From positions 181,582-245,581 of the forward strand of contig NZ_LYPA01000054.1 of the NCBI RefSeq assembly GCF_001675045.1: 64,000 bases of DNA. The letters run 5' to 3'. Within the stretch, counting starts at the first letter, position 1. Each line of letters starts with the position of its first letter. The translations under genes and the position numbers were made by a program. Origin of the DNA: Paenibacillus oryzae (GTDB taxonomy: Bacteria > Bacillota > Bacilli > Paenibacillales > Paenibacillaceae). Shown here in pieces: positions 38,715 to 47,359 of this stretch. Under the pieces are notes generated by a model. It was not told where the DNA came from and made no database searches. It worked only from the letters and a program-made list of their open reading frames with translations.

Positions 38715-39493
38715 AAGTTGTCATTTTGGCCGGGGGGTATGGCACAAGAATTAGTGAAGAGACCTATTTGAAGCCCAAGCCCATGATTGAAATTGGTGAC
38801 AAACCGATGCTTTGGCATATCATGAATATTTTTTCCGGCTATGGGTTTCGAGAGTTTATTATTTGCCTTGGATATAAAGGTAACGTGATCAAAGAATATT
38901 TTGCGCACTATTATTTGTACGGCTCCGATGTGACATTCGATTTCGGCAAGGAAACCAATGAAGCGACGGTTCATAACCGCTATCAAGCTCCTTGGAAAGT
39001 GACCTTGGTGGATACAGGCCAAGAAACGATGACCGGCGGAAGATTGAAGCGAGTTCAGGAGTATATAGGAAATGAGTCCTTTATGCTGACTTATGGAGAC
39101 GGGCTTGCGAATGTGAATATTAAAAAATTGGCCGAATTTCATCAATCTCATGGGAAATGGGCAACGGTAACAGCCGTTCAGCCAATTGGCCGATTTGGCT
39201 CTTTGCAAATGGCTGGCGATAGTGAAGTTCTTGGTTTTGAAGAAAAGCCTCAAGGAGACGGCGGATGGGTAAATGGAGGATTTTTTGTCTTGCAGCCCGA
39301 TGTGTTTCAATACATTAAAAGTGATGCAACCGTATGGGAGAAAGAGCCGCTTGAGCATATTGCGAAGGCAGGTCAACTGATGGCTTACAAGCATAAAGGG
39401 TTTTGGCATCCAATGGATACGCTTCGTGACAAAAACTATCTGGAGGAGCTATGGAAGACGGGAAAAGCCTCCTGGAAAAAGGAATGGGAATAA
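38711..39493 (+). CDS. rfbF: Glucose-1-phosphate cytidylyltransferase
   Basis: 260 residues, normal length. ATG 38711 overlaps the rfbH stop in an ATGA arrangement with GGGAGGG upstream. Motifs are [13 protein letters not shown] (nucleotide loop), [17 protein letters not shown] (metal-binding Asp), and the [11 protein letters not shown] end typical of RfbF. It makes CDP-glucose from glucose-1-phosphate and CTP, the first committed step of the CDP-sugar pathway. Followed after 3 bp by rfbG. Confidence 0.96.
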   Translation: MKVVILAGGYGTRISEETYLKPKPMIEIGDKPMLWHIMNIFSGYGFREFIICLGYKGNVIKEYFAHYYLYGSDVTFDFGKETNEATVHNRYQAPWKVTLVDTGQETMTGGRLKRVQEYIGNESFMLTYGDGLANVNIKKLAEFHQSHGKWATVTAVQPIGRFGSLQMAGDSEVLGFEEKPQGDGGWVNGGFFVLQPDVFQYIKSDATVWEKEPLEHIAKAGQLMAYKHKGFWHPMDTLRDKNYLEELWKTGKASWKKEWE

Positions 39494-39496
39494 ATA

Positions 39497-40606
39497 ATGC
39501 CAAACAGCGTCTTCTGGTGTAACAAAAGGGTGATGATTACTGGCCATACAGGCTTCAAAGGGAGCTGGCTTAGCCTGTGGCTTCAGTCCATGGGAGCGGA
39601 TGTGACCGGTTATGCGCTTCAACCTGCCTGCGAGCCGAATCTATTTACCTTGTGTGGACTAGAGCAAACGATGTGTTCCATAACAGGAGATATCGGGGAT
39701 AAGGAATCTCTACTCCAAGCCATACGAGATACAAAGCCTGAAGTTATTTTCCATATGGCCGCCCAGCCACTTGTGAGGTATTCCTATCTGAATCCGGTAG
39801 AAACGTTTAGCGTAAACGTCCTTGGAACTGTAAATCTTCTGGATGCGGTTCGAATTGCCCTGGATGAGGGCATCCATATCAAGGCCTTGCTTAATGTAAC
39901 GACGGACAAATGTTATGAAAATCGGGAATGGTTATGGGGCTACCGTGAAATTGACCGTCTTGGCGGTCTGGATCCTTATTCAAGCAGCAAAGCATGCTCG
40001 GAGCTTGTCACATCATCATTCCGAAATAGTTATTTTAACCCGAAGCTTTATGCTTCTCACGGGCTTAGCGTAGCTACGGCCAGAGCTGGCAATGTAATCG
40101 GAGGCGGCGATTGGTCGGAGGACCGGATTGTCCCCGATGGCATGCGGGCTTTGCTTTCAGGAAATAGGCTGCGCATACGCAATCCCGCAGCAACGCGTCC
40201 GTGGCAGCATGTTCTCGAACCCCTGCAAGGATATTTGTTATTGGCTGAGCGGATGGTAGAGCAGGGAGCGGAATTTGCGGAAGCATGGAATTTCGGTCCC
40301 TTGGAGGAGGGCACGCGAAGCGTGGAATGGCTGGTCAGGACGATAGGCAGCTGTTGGGGAGAGGATAAGTACTATGAGCTGGAAGAGGGTAATCATCCCC
40401 ATGAAGCGTTTAATCTCAAGCTCGACAGCTCTAAGGCTAGAGAAAAGCTGGGCTGGCAGCCCAACTGGAAGGTCGAAAAGGCAGTCGAAAAAACAGTGGA
40501 ATGGTACCGGTACTATCAAGAGCAAGCGGATATGAAAAAGGTTTGTTTAGACCAATTGGCGGAGTATTCGCTCACTGGTGCTGAAAAGCAGGGGGGATCC
40601 GGGTGA
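39497..40606 (+). CDS. rfbG: CDP-glucose 4,6-dehydratase
   Basis: 369 residues from ATG 39497. Short-chain dehydrogenase fold: TGHTGFKGSW is the NAD-binding glycine loop, TTDKCYEN replaces the usual catalytic Thr-Asp block, and YSSSKACSE gives the YxxxK. It converts CDP-glucose to CDP-4-keto-6-deoxyglucose using bound NAD. The extra C-terminal residues (MKKVCLDQLAEYS) are typical of RfbG. The last four bases overlap the GTG start of the next gene. Confidence 0.95.
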   Translation: MPNSVFWCNKRVMITGHTGFKGSWLSLWLQSMGADVTGYALQPACEPNLFTLCGLEQTMCSITGDIGDKESLLQAIRDTKPEVIFHMAAQPLVRYSYLNPVETFSVNVLGTVNLLDAVRIALDEGIHIKALLNVTTDKCYENREWLWGYREIDRLGGLDPYSSSKACSELVTSSFRNSYFNPKLYASHGLSVATARAGNVIGGGDWSEDRIVPDGMRALLSGNRLRIRNPAATRPWQHVLEPLQGYLLLAERMVEQGAEFAEAWNFGPLEEGTRSVEWLVRTIGSCWGEDKYYELEEGNHPHEAFNLKLDSSKAREKLGWQPNWKVEKAVEKTVEWYRYYQEQADMKKVCLDQLAEYSLTGAEKQGGSG

Positions 40607-42378
40607 AGCTTTCGGATTATGTTATCGATTTTATAAGTAAACAGGGAGTCGCGCATATATTTGAATTAACGGGTGGAGCCATCGTCCATCTGCTGGACTC
40701 AACCTATGACAGAAAAGATATCGCGTGCGTCTCCGTTCATCATGAGCAATCAGCAGCCTTTGCCGCTGAAGGCTACAGCCGGATCAACGGCAAGCTCGGT
40801 GTTGCGATGGGGACTAGCGGTCCAGGAGCGCTTAACCTGCTGACCGGGGTGGGGAGCTGTTATTTTGATTCAGTTCCTTGCTTGTTCATTACGGGTCAGG
40901 TAAATACGTATGAATATAAGTTCGATAAGCCAGCGCGCCAGATTGGCTTTCAGGAAACGGACATCGTTAGTATTGTAAAGCCGATTGTAAAGTTTGCCGA
41001 AATGATCATTGATGCAGAGCGAATACGATATGCCTTGGAAAAAGCGGTGTTCCTGGCTCAGCATGGCCGTCCCGGCCCCGTGTTGTTAGATATCCCGATG
41101 AATATTCAGCGCACTCAGATTGAACCAGCCGCATTAGAGAGCTTTTTTGACAGTGAAGAATTTCGCGGGTATACCGATTACAAGCAGCCTTGCGCATCGG
41201 AAGATATAGAGCAAACCATCCGCTTTCTTGAACAGGCCGACCGCCCATTAATTCTCGTCGGTGGCGGAGTTCGGGCTGCCGATGCCGTCAAGGAATTACG
41301 CGAATTTGTAGAAATGACAAAAATTCCGGTAGTAAGCTCGTTAATGGGTCTCGATGTATTACCGGCAGCTCATCCTTCAAGCACGGGACTCATCGGATCA
41401 TATGGAAACCGCTACGGCAACCTCGCTTTGGCGAACTGTGATTTTTTACTCATATTAGGATCAAGACTCGATACCCGGCAGACAGGCACTAAGCCGGAAT
41501 CTTTTGCAAGAGCAGCTAAGAAGGTTCATGTAGATGTGGAGGCTGTTGAGCAAATAGGCAAGGTGCGAGCGGATTTAACGATTCATGTGGATGTGAAGCG
41601 ATTTCTCACCGATATCAACAAAGCTATTTCTGGAAAAACCTTATCGGATTATACGCCATGGTATGAAGTGATTCATCGGTATAAGCAGCTTTACCCTAGC
41701 GGGGGAACGACCTCAAAGCCTGAGGCCATTGAGCCAAACCGTTTCATGGAGCTGTTATCTTCCCGCAGCGGCGAAGGCGACATTATTGTGCTTGATGTAG
41801 GTCAGCATCAAATGTGGGCCAGTCAATCGTTCCGGCTGCTTGAGGGTCAGCGTCTCTTGAATGCCGGGGGGATGGGAGCAATGGGATTTGCCCTTCCAGC
41901 CGCCATCGGCGCCGTCATGATGGCTCCGGAACGCCAGGTAATCGTCATCGCGGGGGATGGAGGCATCCAGGTGAATCTTCAGGAGCTTCACACGATTGCC
42001 CGATTGGGTCTGCCCATTAAAATTTTCGTCATGAATAATCATAATTTGGGGATGGTAAGGCAGTTTCAGGATATGTATTTTGACAGCCGTCAGCAATCTA
42101 CAGTGAAAGGGTATGGCTGTCCTGACTTTGTGAAGGTGGCGCTTGCCTTTGATATACCTGCTTTAAAAATTGAAACGAATGATGAGGCATCATCCAAAAT
42201 CGATATGGCTTTGCAAGCAAAGGGCTGTTTCCTGGTCGAGGTTAACCTGGAGACTCACACAAACGTTCATCCCAAGCTTGCTGTAGGCCGGCCGATTGAA
42301 GACATGTCGCCGCATCTCGAACGGAGTGAGCTGGAAGCCTCGATGCTTATAGAGCCGCTTGCGGATCCGGATTTTTAA
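40603..42378 (+). CDS. Thiamine-diphosphate carboligase, YerE-like
   Basis: 591 residues from GTG 40603, overlapping the rfbG stop, with GGGGGGAT upstream. It has the three-domain layout of acetolactate synthase: N-terminal domain with the catalytic Glu in VHHEQSAAF, a central FAD-type domain, and a C-terminal domain with the ThDP motif GDGG (then NLQELH and MNNHN). Inside an rfbFGH operon the best match in known chemistry is YerE, which adds a two-carbon acetyl unit from pyruvate to C4 of CDP-3,6-dideoxy-4-keto-glucose in yersiniose synthesis. Biosynthetic acetolactate synthase is unlikely: no ilvN-type subunit or ilv gene adjoins. A ketoreductase (YerF role) would be needed next; none lies in this operon. 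Confidence 0.8.
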   Translation: MKLSDYVIDFISKQGVAHIFELTGGAIVHLLDSTYDRKDIACVSVHHEQSAAFAAEGYSRINGKLGVAMGTSGPGALNLLTGVGSCYFDSVPCLFITGQVNTYEYKFDKPARQIGFQETDIVSIVKPIVKFAEMIIDAERIRYALEKAVFLAQHGRPGPVLLDIPMNIQRTQIEPAALESFFDSEEFRGYTDYKQPCASEDIEQTIRFLEQADRPLILVGGGVRAADAVKELREFVEMTKIPVVSSLMGLDVLPAAHPSSTGLIGSYGNRYGNLALANCDFLLILGSRLDTRQTGTKPESFARAAKKVHVDVEAVEQIGKVRADLTIHVDVKRFLTDINKAISGKTLSDYTPWYEVIHRYKQLYPSGGTTSKPEAIEPNRFMELLSSRSGEGDIIVLDVGQHQMWASQSFRLLEGQRLLNAGGMGAMGFALPAAIGAVMMAPERQVIVIAGDGGIQVNLQELHTIARLGLPIKIFVMNNHNLGMVRQFQDMYFDSRQQSTVKGYGCPDFVKVALAFDIPALKIETNDEASSKIDMALQAKGCFLVEVNLETHTNVHPKLAVGRPIEDMSPHLERSELEASMLIEPLADPDF

Positions 42379-42395
42379 ATGAAAGGGGTGAACAT

Positions 42396-44696
42396 GTGTT
42401 AACAAGTATTGTGATTTTGACACATAACCAGCTGCCTTTAACGATACAGTGCTTAGACAGCATTCGGAAGCATACTAAAGATTATGAAATCATTGTTGTG
42501 GATAATGGATCGACTGACGGTACGGTTGATTACCTGGAAACGCAGACAGATTTGACGGTTGTTATCAATAAAGAGAACCTTGGCTTTGCCAAAGGGTGTA
42601 ATCAAGGCACCGAGCTGTCTAGGGGCGATAATGTCCTCTATTTAAATAATGATACTATTGTGGCAGCGCATTGGCTTGAGAATTTGCTGCGTGTTCTATA
42701 TGAAAATGAAAGAGTAGGCATGGTTGGCCCTGTTACGAATCGTTCTAGCGGTCATCAATGTATTCCGGTTCCCTATAGCGACATAAGCGGGTTGGATGAG
42801 TTCGCGCGACATCATCTCCAGGAGAATGCAGGCCGTTATCTTGAGGTGCGCCGACTGATCGGGTTTTGCTTATTAGTCAAACGCAAGGTGCTGGATGAGA
42901 TTGGTTGCTTTGATGAACGATACGGTCTAGGCAACTATGAAGACGATGACCTTTGCTTGCGAGCGCTGAGAGCCGGCTATTCGCTGCGGGTAGTCTTGGA
43001 TTCTTTTATCCACCACGTCGGTCATGCGACTATGCACACCCTGCAGCGATCCAACCTGAATAAGCTGCTGGCTGAGAATCGTCAGAAAGCATCCGAGAAG
43101 TGGGGCAATGACATTCATCAGCTTATTTATACCCCAGGGAAAACAATGAGTTTATGTATGATTGTGAGGAATGCTGAAGGCACTCTAAAACAATCCCTCG
43201 CATCCGTGAAGGATGATGTTGATGAGATCATTATCATCGATACAGGTTCTTGCGATCAAACGGTGGAGATTGCTAAGCAGTACACCCCTCATGTATACAG
43301 CATTGCTGAACAGGAAGATGCTTTGCAAGCGTACAGATATGCATGGGATCAGGCAACAAAAGAATATGTGTTTTTTATGCGGCAGGACGAGGTTTTAACT
43401 ATCCATGATATTAAAAAATTATATAGCTTGAGGTTTTCAATGGACGAGAGCCAGGATCTGATTAGCTTTAGAAGCCCTGATGTAGGAACGGCAGATGATG
43501 AAAAAGCAGAGGCTGGTGACGCTCCGCCATTACGCTATATGTTCAGAAGAGAAGCGGGCTTTCGGAGTTATGAAGGATTGTTGGGGATAAGCAGAAAAAT
43601 GATTACGATCAGCTTGTGCATGATAGTGCGAAATGAAGAAGAAGAGTTGGAAAAATGTCTGTCATCTGTTAAGGACATTGCAGACGAAATTGTAATCGTC
43701 GATACAGGATCAACGGACCGCACAAAAGAGATAGCCGCTCAATTTACTGACCGTATATTGGATTTTAAGGGGAACGATGACTTTTCGGCTGCTCGCAACT
43801 ATGCATTTCGTCAGGCAACCCAACAATATATTTTATGGTTGGACGCCGATGATTATATCAGTGATAAGGATCGGCAGCTGTTTCTGGAGCTCAAAAAAAC
43901 CCTCGACTTTGAGGCTGATAGTATTACCATGCACTATAACCGCGCCTTTGATGAAAAAGGAAATGTGACCTCCAGCGTGCGGCAAAACCGCCTCGTTCGT
44001 AGAGATCGGAATTTTCAATGGATTGGTAACGTTCATGAATATTTAGCTGTATGGGGAACTATTCGACACAGTGAAGTGAGTATTAATAATAGCAAAAATA
44101 AAACCTTTACCGACCGCAACCTGCAAATGTACTTGAAGAGAGAGCAGGCAGGAGAAGTTTTCACGGCAAGGGATTTGTACCATTTTGCTAACGAGCTCCT
44201 TGATCATGCTCGCTATGAAGATGCGATTCAAAATTACAGAAAATTTCTGGAAGGCAAGCAGGGATCGGTTGAGGACAATATACAGGCTTGCATGAGGCTG
44301 GGAGAATGCTACGGGCGATTGGGCGACAAGAAAAAGCGGGTTGAAGCTTTGTGTATGACTCTTCTTTTTGATAAGCCAAGAGCTGGATTTTGTTGTGCGC
44401 TAGGCGGATATTTTTTAGAAGAGAAGCAATACGAAAACGCCATATATTGGTTTACAGAAGCAATAAAAAGCGGGAAAGACGAAAATCATAGGGGTGCCGC
44501 AAACCAAATGGATTATACCTGGAATCCCCATTTGCAGTTATGTGTGTGCTACGATCGTATGGGATTATTCGAGAAGGCTAATGAGCATAATGAGAAGGCT
44601 TTATCCTATCATCCAACACACCCCAGTATGCTTTTTAACAAGCAATACTTTAAAACTAAGTTAGGGGAGCGTATAGAGTATAAACCTGTTCCTTAG
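42396..44696 (+). CDS. Three-module family-2 glycosyltransferase with C-terminal TPR-like repeats
   Basis: 766 residues from GTG 42396 (AAAGGGGTGA upstream). Module 1 (about 1-245) has SIVILTHN, VDNGSTDGT, the LNNDT metal site and the EDDDLCLRA acceptor-side motif. Module 2 (about 248-400) has SLCMIVRN and IDTGS but its metal site reads RQDE, so it may be inactive. Module 3 (about 405-560) has SLCMIVRN, VDTGSTDRT, LDADD and is complete. Residues about 590-750 form helical TPR-like repeats (YHFANELLDHARYEDAIQNYRKFL). Modules 2 and 3 are internal duplicates. Such SunS/TPR-type glycosyltransferases often modify proteins or peptides. Last gene of the CDP-sugar operon, so it probably transfers its product or builds the chain that carries it. 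Confidence 0.85.
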   Translation: MLTSIVILTHNQLPLTIQCLDSIRKHTKDYEIIVVDNGSTDGTVDYLETQTDLTVVINKENLGFAKGCNQGTELSRGDNVLYLNNDTIVAAHWLENLLRVLYENERVGMVGPVTNRSSGHQCIPVPYSDISGLDEFARHHLQENAGRYLEVRRLIGFCLLVKRKVLDEIGCFDERYGLGNYEDDDLCLRALRAGYSLRVVLDSFIHHVGHATMHTLQRSNLNKLLAENRQKASEKWGNDIHQLIYTPGKTMSLCMIVRNAEGTLKQSLASVKDDVDEIIIIDTGSCDQTVEIAKQYTPHVYSIAEQEDALQAYRYAWDQATKEYVFFMRQDEVLTIHDIKKLYSLRFSMDESQDLISFRSPDVGTADDEKAEAGDAPPLRYMFRREAGFRSYEGLLGISRKMITISLCMIVRNEEEELEKCLSSVKDIADEIVIVDTGSTDRTKEIAAQFTDRILDFKGNDDFSAARNYAFRQATQQYILWLDADDYISDKDRQLFLELKKTLDFEADSITMHYNRAFDEKGNVTSSVRQNRLVRRDRNFQWIGNVHEYLAVWGTIRHSEVSINNSKNKTFTDRNLQMYLKREQAGEVFTARDLYHFANELLDHARYEDAIQNYRKFLEGKQGSVEDNIQACMRLGECYGRLGDKKKRVEALCMTLLFDKPRAGFCCALGGYFLEEKQYENAIYWFTEAIKSGKDENHRGAANQMDYTWNPHLQLCVCYDRMGLFEKANEHNEKALSYHPTHPSMLFNKQYFKTKLGERIEYKPVP

Positions 44697-44743
44697 TAAA
44701 ATACGGTCATATCAACGTAGCGGCAAGCCGTCGCTGGCCTATT

Positions 44744-44775
44744 AACCTCTCCGCGCAGCGGTAGAGGTTTTTTTT
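44744..44775 (+). terminator. Terminator of the CDP-sugar operon
   Basis: AACCTCT-CCGC, a 3-nt loop, GCGG-T-AGAGGTT, then eight T residues. Strong Rho-independent form. Confidence 0.92.
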
Positions 44776-44840
44776 GTAAATTGTGCCGCCATGCTGCTGA
44801 AGAACAATAATGGAAATAGCTTCATTACTTTGAATGATGT

Positions 44841-44870
44841 GGAACATTTTTTGATCTTTTACTGTCTAAT
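44841..44870 (+). promoter_or_regulatory. Probable ECF-sigma promoter, copy 2
   Basis: TGGAAC, a T-rich spacer and GTCTAAT with 18 bp between GGAAC and GTCT, matching copy 1 at 30629 base for base at most positions. ATTACTTTGAA precedes both. Confidence 0.6.
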
Positions 44871-44915
44871 TATGTAGGCTGAATAAACTATTTGTATCGT
44901 GAGGGAGGAAGTCGA

Positions 44916-45623
44916 ATGAAGCGGGTAACCATTTTTCTTTTGCTGATTGGAGTGTTAGTATTGTCTGCTTGTGCGGTGCAGGAAGGAAACAAGGGTCCGG
45001 AGAAAAAATCTTCTAATGAAAATGAGCAGCTGGTATTGGTTGAAAATAAGGAATTGGACATAAAAATTTCCGGTGTAAATCAGCCGTCAAGTGGTATGAT
45101 TGAACCGCTTATTGTACAGATTGGCGAAACCAATCAATCGTTTAACTGGGAAAATGTATCCAACGAAACGTATTATCCGGAGCTAATCGCCATGGACTTG
45201 GATAATGATGAGGAGCAGGAGTTAATCATCGTTTTGACGACTGGATATGGGACAGGCATAAAAGATAGCGAGGTACATGTTCTCAAAAAAGACTTTACCG
45301 AAATACCGTTTCCTAATCCGCTAGATAATGCCCATAGCAAACTAGAAGATTCGCTGGATCAAAACGGCGAAGAAAGAAGTTACACCATAACCGTAGAAGG
45401 GCAAAGCAGCCAGTTTACGTTTAAGGAAGAGGATGCCATAGAATGGTTTGAAAAAGCAGTTGTAGGCCAAAGCCTATCCTACCGTGTTGAGGATGACGAA
45501 ATTGTGGCTGTGCTTTCGGTACAGGTTTCCCCTGCAATGGTTGTAGGCGATCTTGAAATTCCTTACAAGCTCGTCGATGGACAGTTCACCGAGCAGCCTG
45601 CACGGTTTATTGCGTCAGAATAA
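44916..45623 (+). CDS. Lipoprotein of unknown function
   Basis: 235 residues from ATG 44916 (GGGAGGA 6-12 bases upstream; the frame opens at 44892 without a site). Lipobox LSAC with Cys at 19. The mature part begins with a charged linker, then a beta-rich domain with DLDNDEEQELIIVLTTGYG, which resembles an FG-GAP/EF-type acidic calcium loop of VCBS-like propeller repeats. Shares its ECF-like promoter with the lipoprotein at 30728 and ends in a clear terminator, so it is a single-gene unit. Confidence 0.7.
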   Translation: MKRVTIFLLLIGVLVLSACAVQEGNKGPEKKSSNENEQLVLVENKELDIKISGVNQPSSGMIEPLIVQIGETNQSFNWENVSNETYYPELIAMDLDNDEEQELIIVLTTGYGTGIKDSEVHVLKKDFTEIPFPNPLDNAHSKLEDSLDQNGEERSYTITVEGQSSQFTFKEEDAIEWFEKAVVGQSLSYRVEDDEIVAVLSVQVSPAMVVGDLEIPYKLVDGQFTEQPARFIASE

Positions 45624-45658
45624 AAGCTTTTCAAAATCCAGTGGCACTGAACAGCTTC

Positions 45659-45702
45659 GGGACAGCACCTGTTACAAAGGGGGCTGTCCTGTTTTGGTTT
45701 TT
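45659..45702 (+). terminator. Terminator after the lipoprotein gene
   Basis: GGACAGC and GCTGTCC form the stem (45660-45666, 45683-45689), followed by TGTTTTGGTTTTT. Confidence 0.75.
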
Positions 45703-45768
45703 CTGGCCAAGGCGATGCGTCAAACGGCTGCTTTCCCTTGAGTGTGGATTGATATGTTTTTGAGTTCG

Positions 45769-45821
45769 TTGACAAGTGACATGTTGTCATTTACAATTCT
45801 TTATAAAGTGACAGGTTGTCA
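45769..45821 (+). promoter_or_regulatory. Sigma-A promoter with two TetR operators
   Basis: TTGACA (45769-45774), 17 bp and TACAAT (45792-45797) form a near-perfect promoter. TGACA-TGT-TGTCA (45777-45789) fills the spacer and TGACA-GGT-TGTCA (45809-45821) lies just past the start of transcription. The operator centres are 32 bp apart, about three helix turns, so two dimers would bind the same face and block transcription. The regulator gene follows directly. Confidence 0.88.
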
Positions 45822-45846
45822 TTATAGTGGTGAAAGGTAGATGATT

Positions 45847-46446
45847 ATGCCCAAGGATTTGTTTTTTTCCATACCGGATGGAAAGAGAAGCCGCATTATG
45901 GAAGCTTCAATAAATGAGTTTTCCCGTCAAATGTTCAATAATGCCTCCATTAATCAAATTATTAAGGAGGCGGATATTTCAAGGGGGAGCTTCTATCAAT
46001 ATTTTGAGGATAAAGACGATCTTTATTTTTTTACGATTCAGAGCATTATTAAAGCAACGGCCTATACGTTTCTAAAGCAATTTATGGCGTCTCAGCCACA
46101 GGATATTTATTCTGTATATCGCTCATTATTCGTTTATAATCTTCAGCTGTTATCCGATGGAGAGTATAAGGCTTTTTTCAGAAATATGTATTTTGGCTTG
46201 AATTATCGTCTTCAGCAGAAGTTAAAAGCGATCTTCAGCTCGATACGGGGAGAATTGCTTGAATACCGCTTGAATGAGCTGCAACAAAAATCCGGCTATG
46301 ACGGCCCTTATTTTCAGGAGCTAATGAATATTCTGGAGTTGAACAACAGAGATTTGCTTATGCTTTATATTTCTCGTCCGATGGATATTGAAACCATTAT
46401 GGATGTCTATGATTTGAGAATCCGGGTAATACGTACAGTGGGGTAA
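45847..46446 (+). CDS. TetR/AcrR-family regulator, self-repressing
   Basis: 199 residues from ATG 45847; ATG 45841 is two codons earlier but only 4 bases from AAAGG. The N-terminal helix-turn-helix is NNASINQIIKEADISRGSFY (about residues 36-55) followed by QYFEDKDDLY. The remaining helices form the ligand pocket. Two palindromic operators sit in its own promoter, so autoregulation is nearly certain. The next gene, an exported protein, is 22 bp downstream and should be in the same operon and thus the regulated output. Confidence 0.92.
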   Translation: MPKDLFFSIPDGKRSRIMEASINEFSRQMFNNASINQIIKEADISRGSFYQYFEDKDDLYFFTIQSIIKATAYTFLKQFMASQPQDIYSVYRSLFVYNLQLLSDGEYKAFFRNMYFGLNYRLQQKLKAIFSSIRGELLEYRLNELQQKSGYDGPYFQELMNILELNNRDLLMLYISRPMDIETIMDVYDLRIRVIRTVG

Positions 46447-46468
46447 AATAACAGGAGGTAAGGCTGAG

Positions 46469-47248
46469 ATGAACATGAGGATAAGCAACAAGAAAATTAA
46501 AGCAATGATCATACTTCTTGCGGCAGGCGTGCTTCTTGCCTTTTTGTTTCCCCTGGTACGAGGAAACACGAAAGAGCAATACAACAGTATTGCTCAGACC
46601 GAGATTAGCCGCCCGGAGCCCCGTGCGGTCAGGGGGCAGACGTATAACGAGATTCTCGTCGTTTACAGATACTTTAATCATATCAGAGCCGGCGTGTATA
46701 ACGATATCGGCAAGACGTTGATTAGCGAGGAGGCATTTGCCGCTATTGATACTGAAGCGGTAAAAAAGCAGTTTGGCGCAATGGCGGTGCTGAAGAACGG
46801 GCCCAGGTTTTGGGTAATGGATGAAATTACCGGTTATTACAATGGAACTGAAAAAACGATTGCCGGCTACAGCATGAATCAGCCTGGCATATTAAATCTC
46901 TCTCTTTCAGATTTAAACAATCGCACTCCCTACGGTTTGCATCAGGTTATCCGGAAAACAACGTATACCTTCAAAAAAGGCGAGAAGGTTTATGAACTGG
47001 TGTCTGACCAGAACGAGGTGTATACGATGCAGTCTGCTTCTCGCGAGGTTGACCAGACGCTGAGTCTGACGGATCTAGATGATCTCGGATCAAGATTGGA
47101 CCTGCCGGACGGCTGGATCTATCGGGTGCGGGTACTGGAAGAGGATGTCACTTATCACATTGATGGCATCGCAGATGTCATTCAGGATGAATTTCAAAAC
47201 AGCTATCAAAAAAATCCATCTGATAAAAAGCTGGGCGGAAGAACGTAA
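46469..47248 (+). CDS. Exported or membrane-anchored protein in the TetR operon
   Basis: 259 residues from ATG 46469 with AGGAGG 11 bases upstream. One N-terminal membrane helix (about 12-31, MIILLAAGVLLAFLFPL) and then a soluble outer domain of about 225 residues with no Cys and no family I recognise. The stop codon lies inside the loop of the operon terminator. As the only partner of the TetR regulator it is the likely regulated product. Confidence 0.65.
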   Translation: MNMRISNKKIKAMIILLAAGVLLAFLFPLVRGNTKEQYNSIAQTEISRPEPRAVRGQTYNEILVVYRYFNHIRAGVYNDIGKTLISEEAFAAIDTEAVKKQFGAMAVLKNGPRFWVMDEITGYYNGTEKTIAGYSMNQPGILNLSLSDLNNRTPYGLHQVIRKTTYTFKKGEKVYELVSDQNEVYTMQSASREVDQTLSLTDLDDLGSRLDLPDGWIYRVRVLEEDVTYHIDGIADVIQDEFQNSYQKNPSDKKLGGRT

Positions 47249-47268
47249 TGTTCTCCGTCCAGCTTTTT
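47225..47268 (+). terminator. Terminator overlapping the end of the preceding gene
   Basis: AAAAAGCTGG...GAAC pairs with GTTC...CCAGCTTTTT over about 19 bp (47225-47244, 47250-47267), with a 5-nt loop. The stop codon of the exported protein is in the loop region. Confidence 0.9.
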
Positions 47269-47302
47269 GGTTTTGTTAGATTATAGCTGGCAAGAAAATA
47301 GC

Positions 47303-47334
47303 TTTACAATAACGTATACGTTATTGTTTATAAT
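47303..47334 (+). promoter_or_regulatory. MerR-type promoter with a 20-bp spacer and perfect palindrome
   Basis: TTTACA (47303-47308) and TATAAT (47329-47334) are 20 bp apart, and CAATAACGTATACGTTATTG (47307-47326), a perfect 20-bp palindrome, fills the spacer. Over-long spacers holding a palindrome are the hallmark of MerR-activated promoters, and a MerR gene follows. Confidence 0.9.
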
Positions 47335-47359
47335 GTTTTAGAGGAAGGAGCAATGAGTC

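Noticed and set aside
38681..39409. 242-codon open frame antisense to rfbF
   Set aside because: Entirely opposite to a firmly identified gene, with no motif and no start site.
40603..42378. Annotation as biosynthetic acetolactate synthase (ilvB)
   Set aside because: The fold fits, but the gene is embedded by a GTGA overlap in a CDP-sugar operon and no small subunit or ilv gene adjoins; a YerE-like role fits better.
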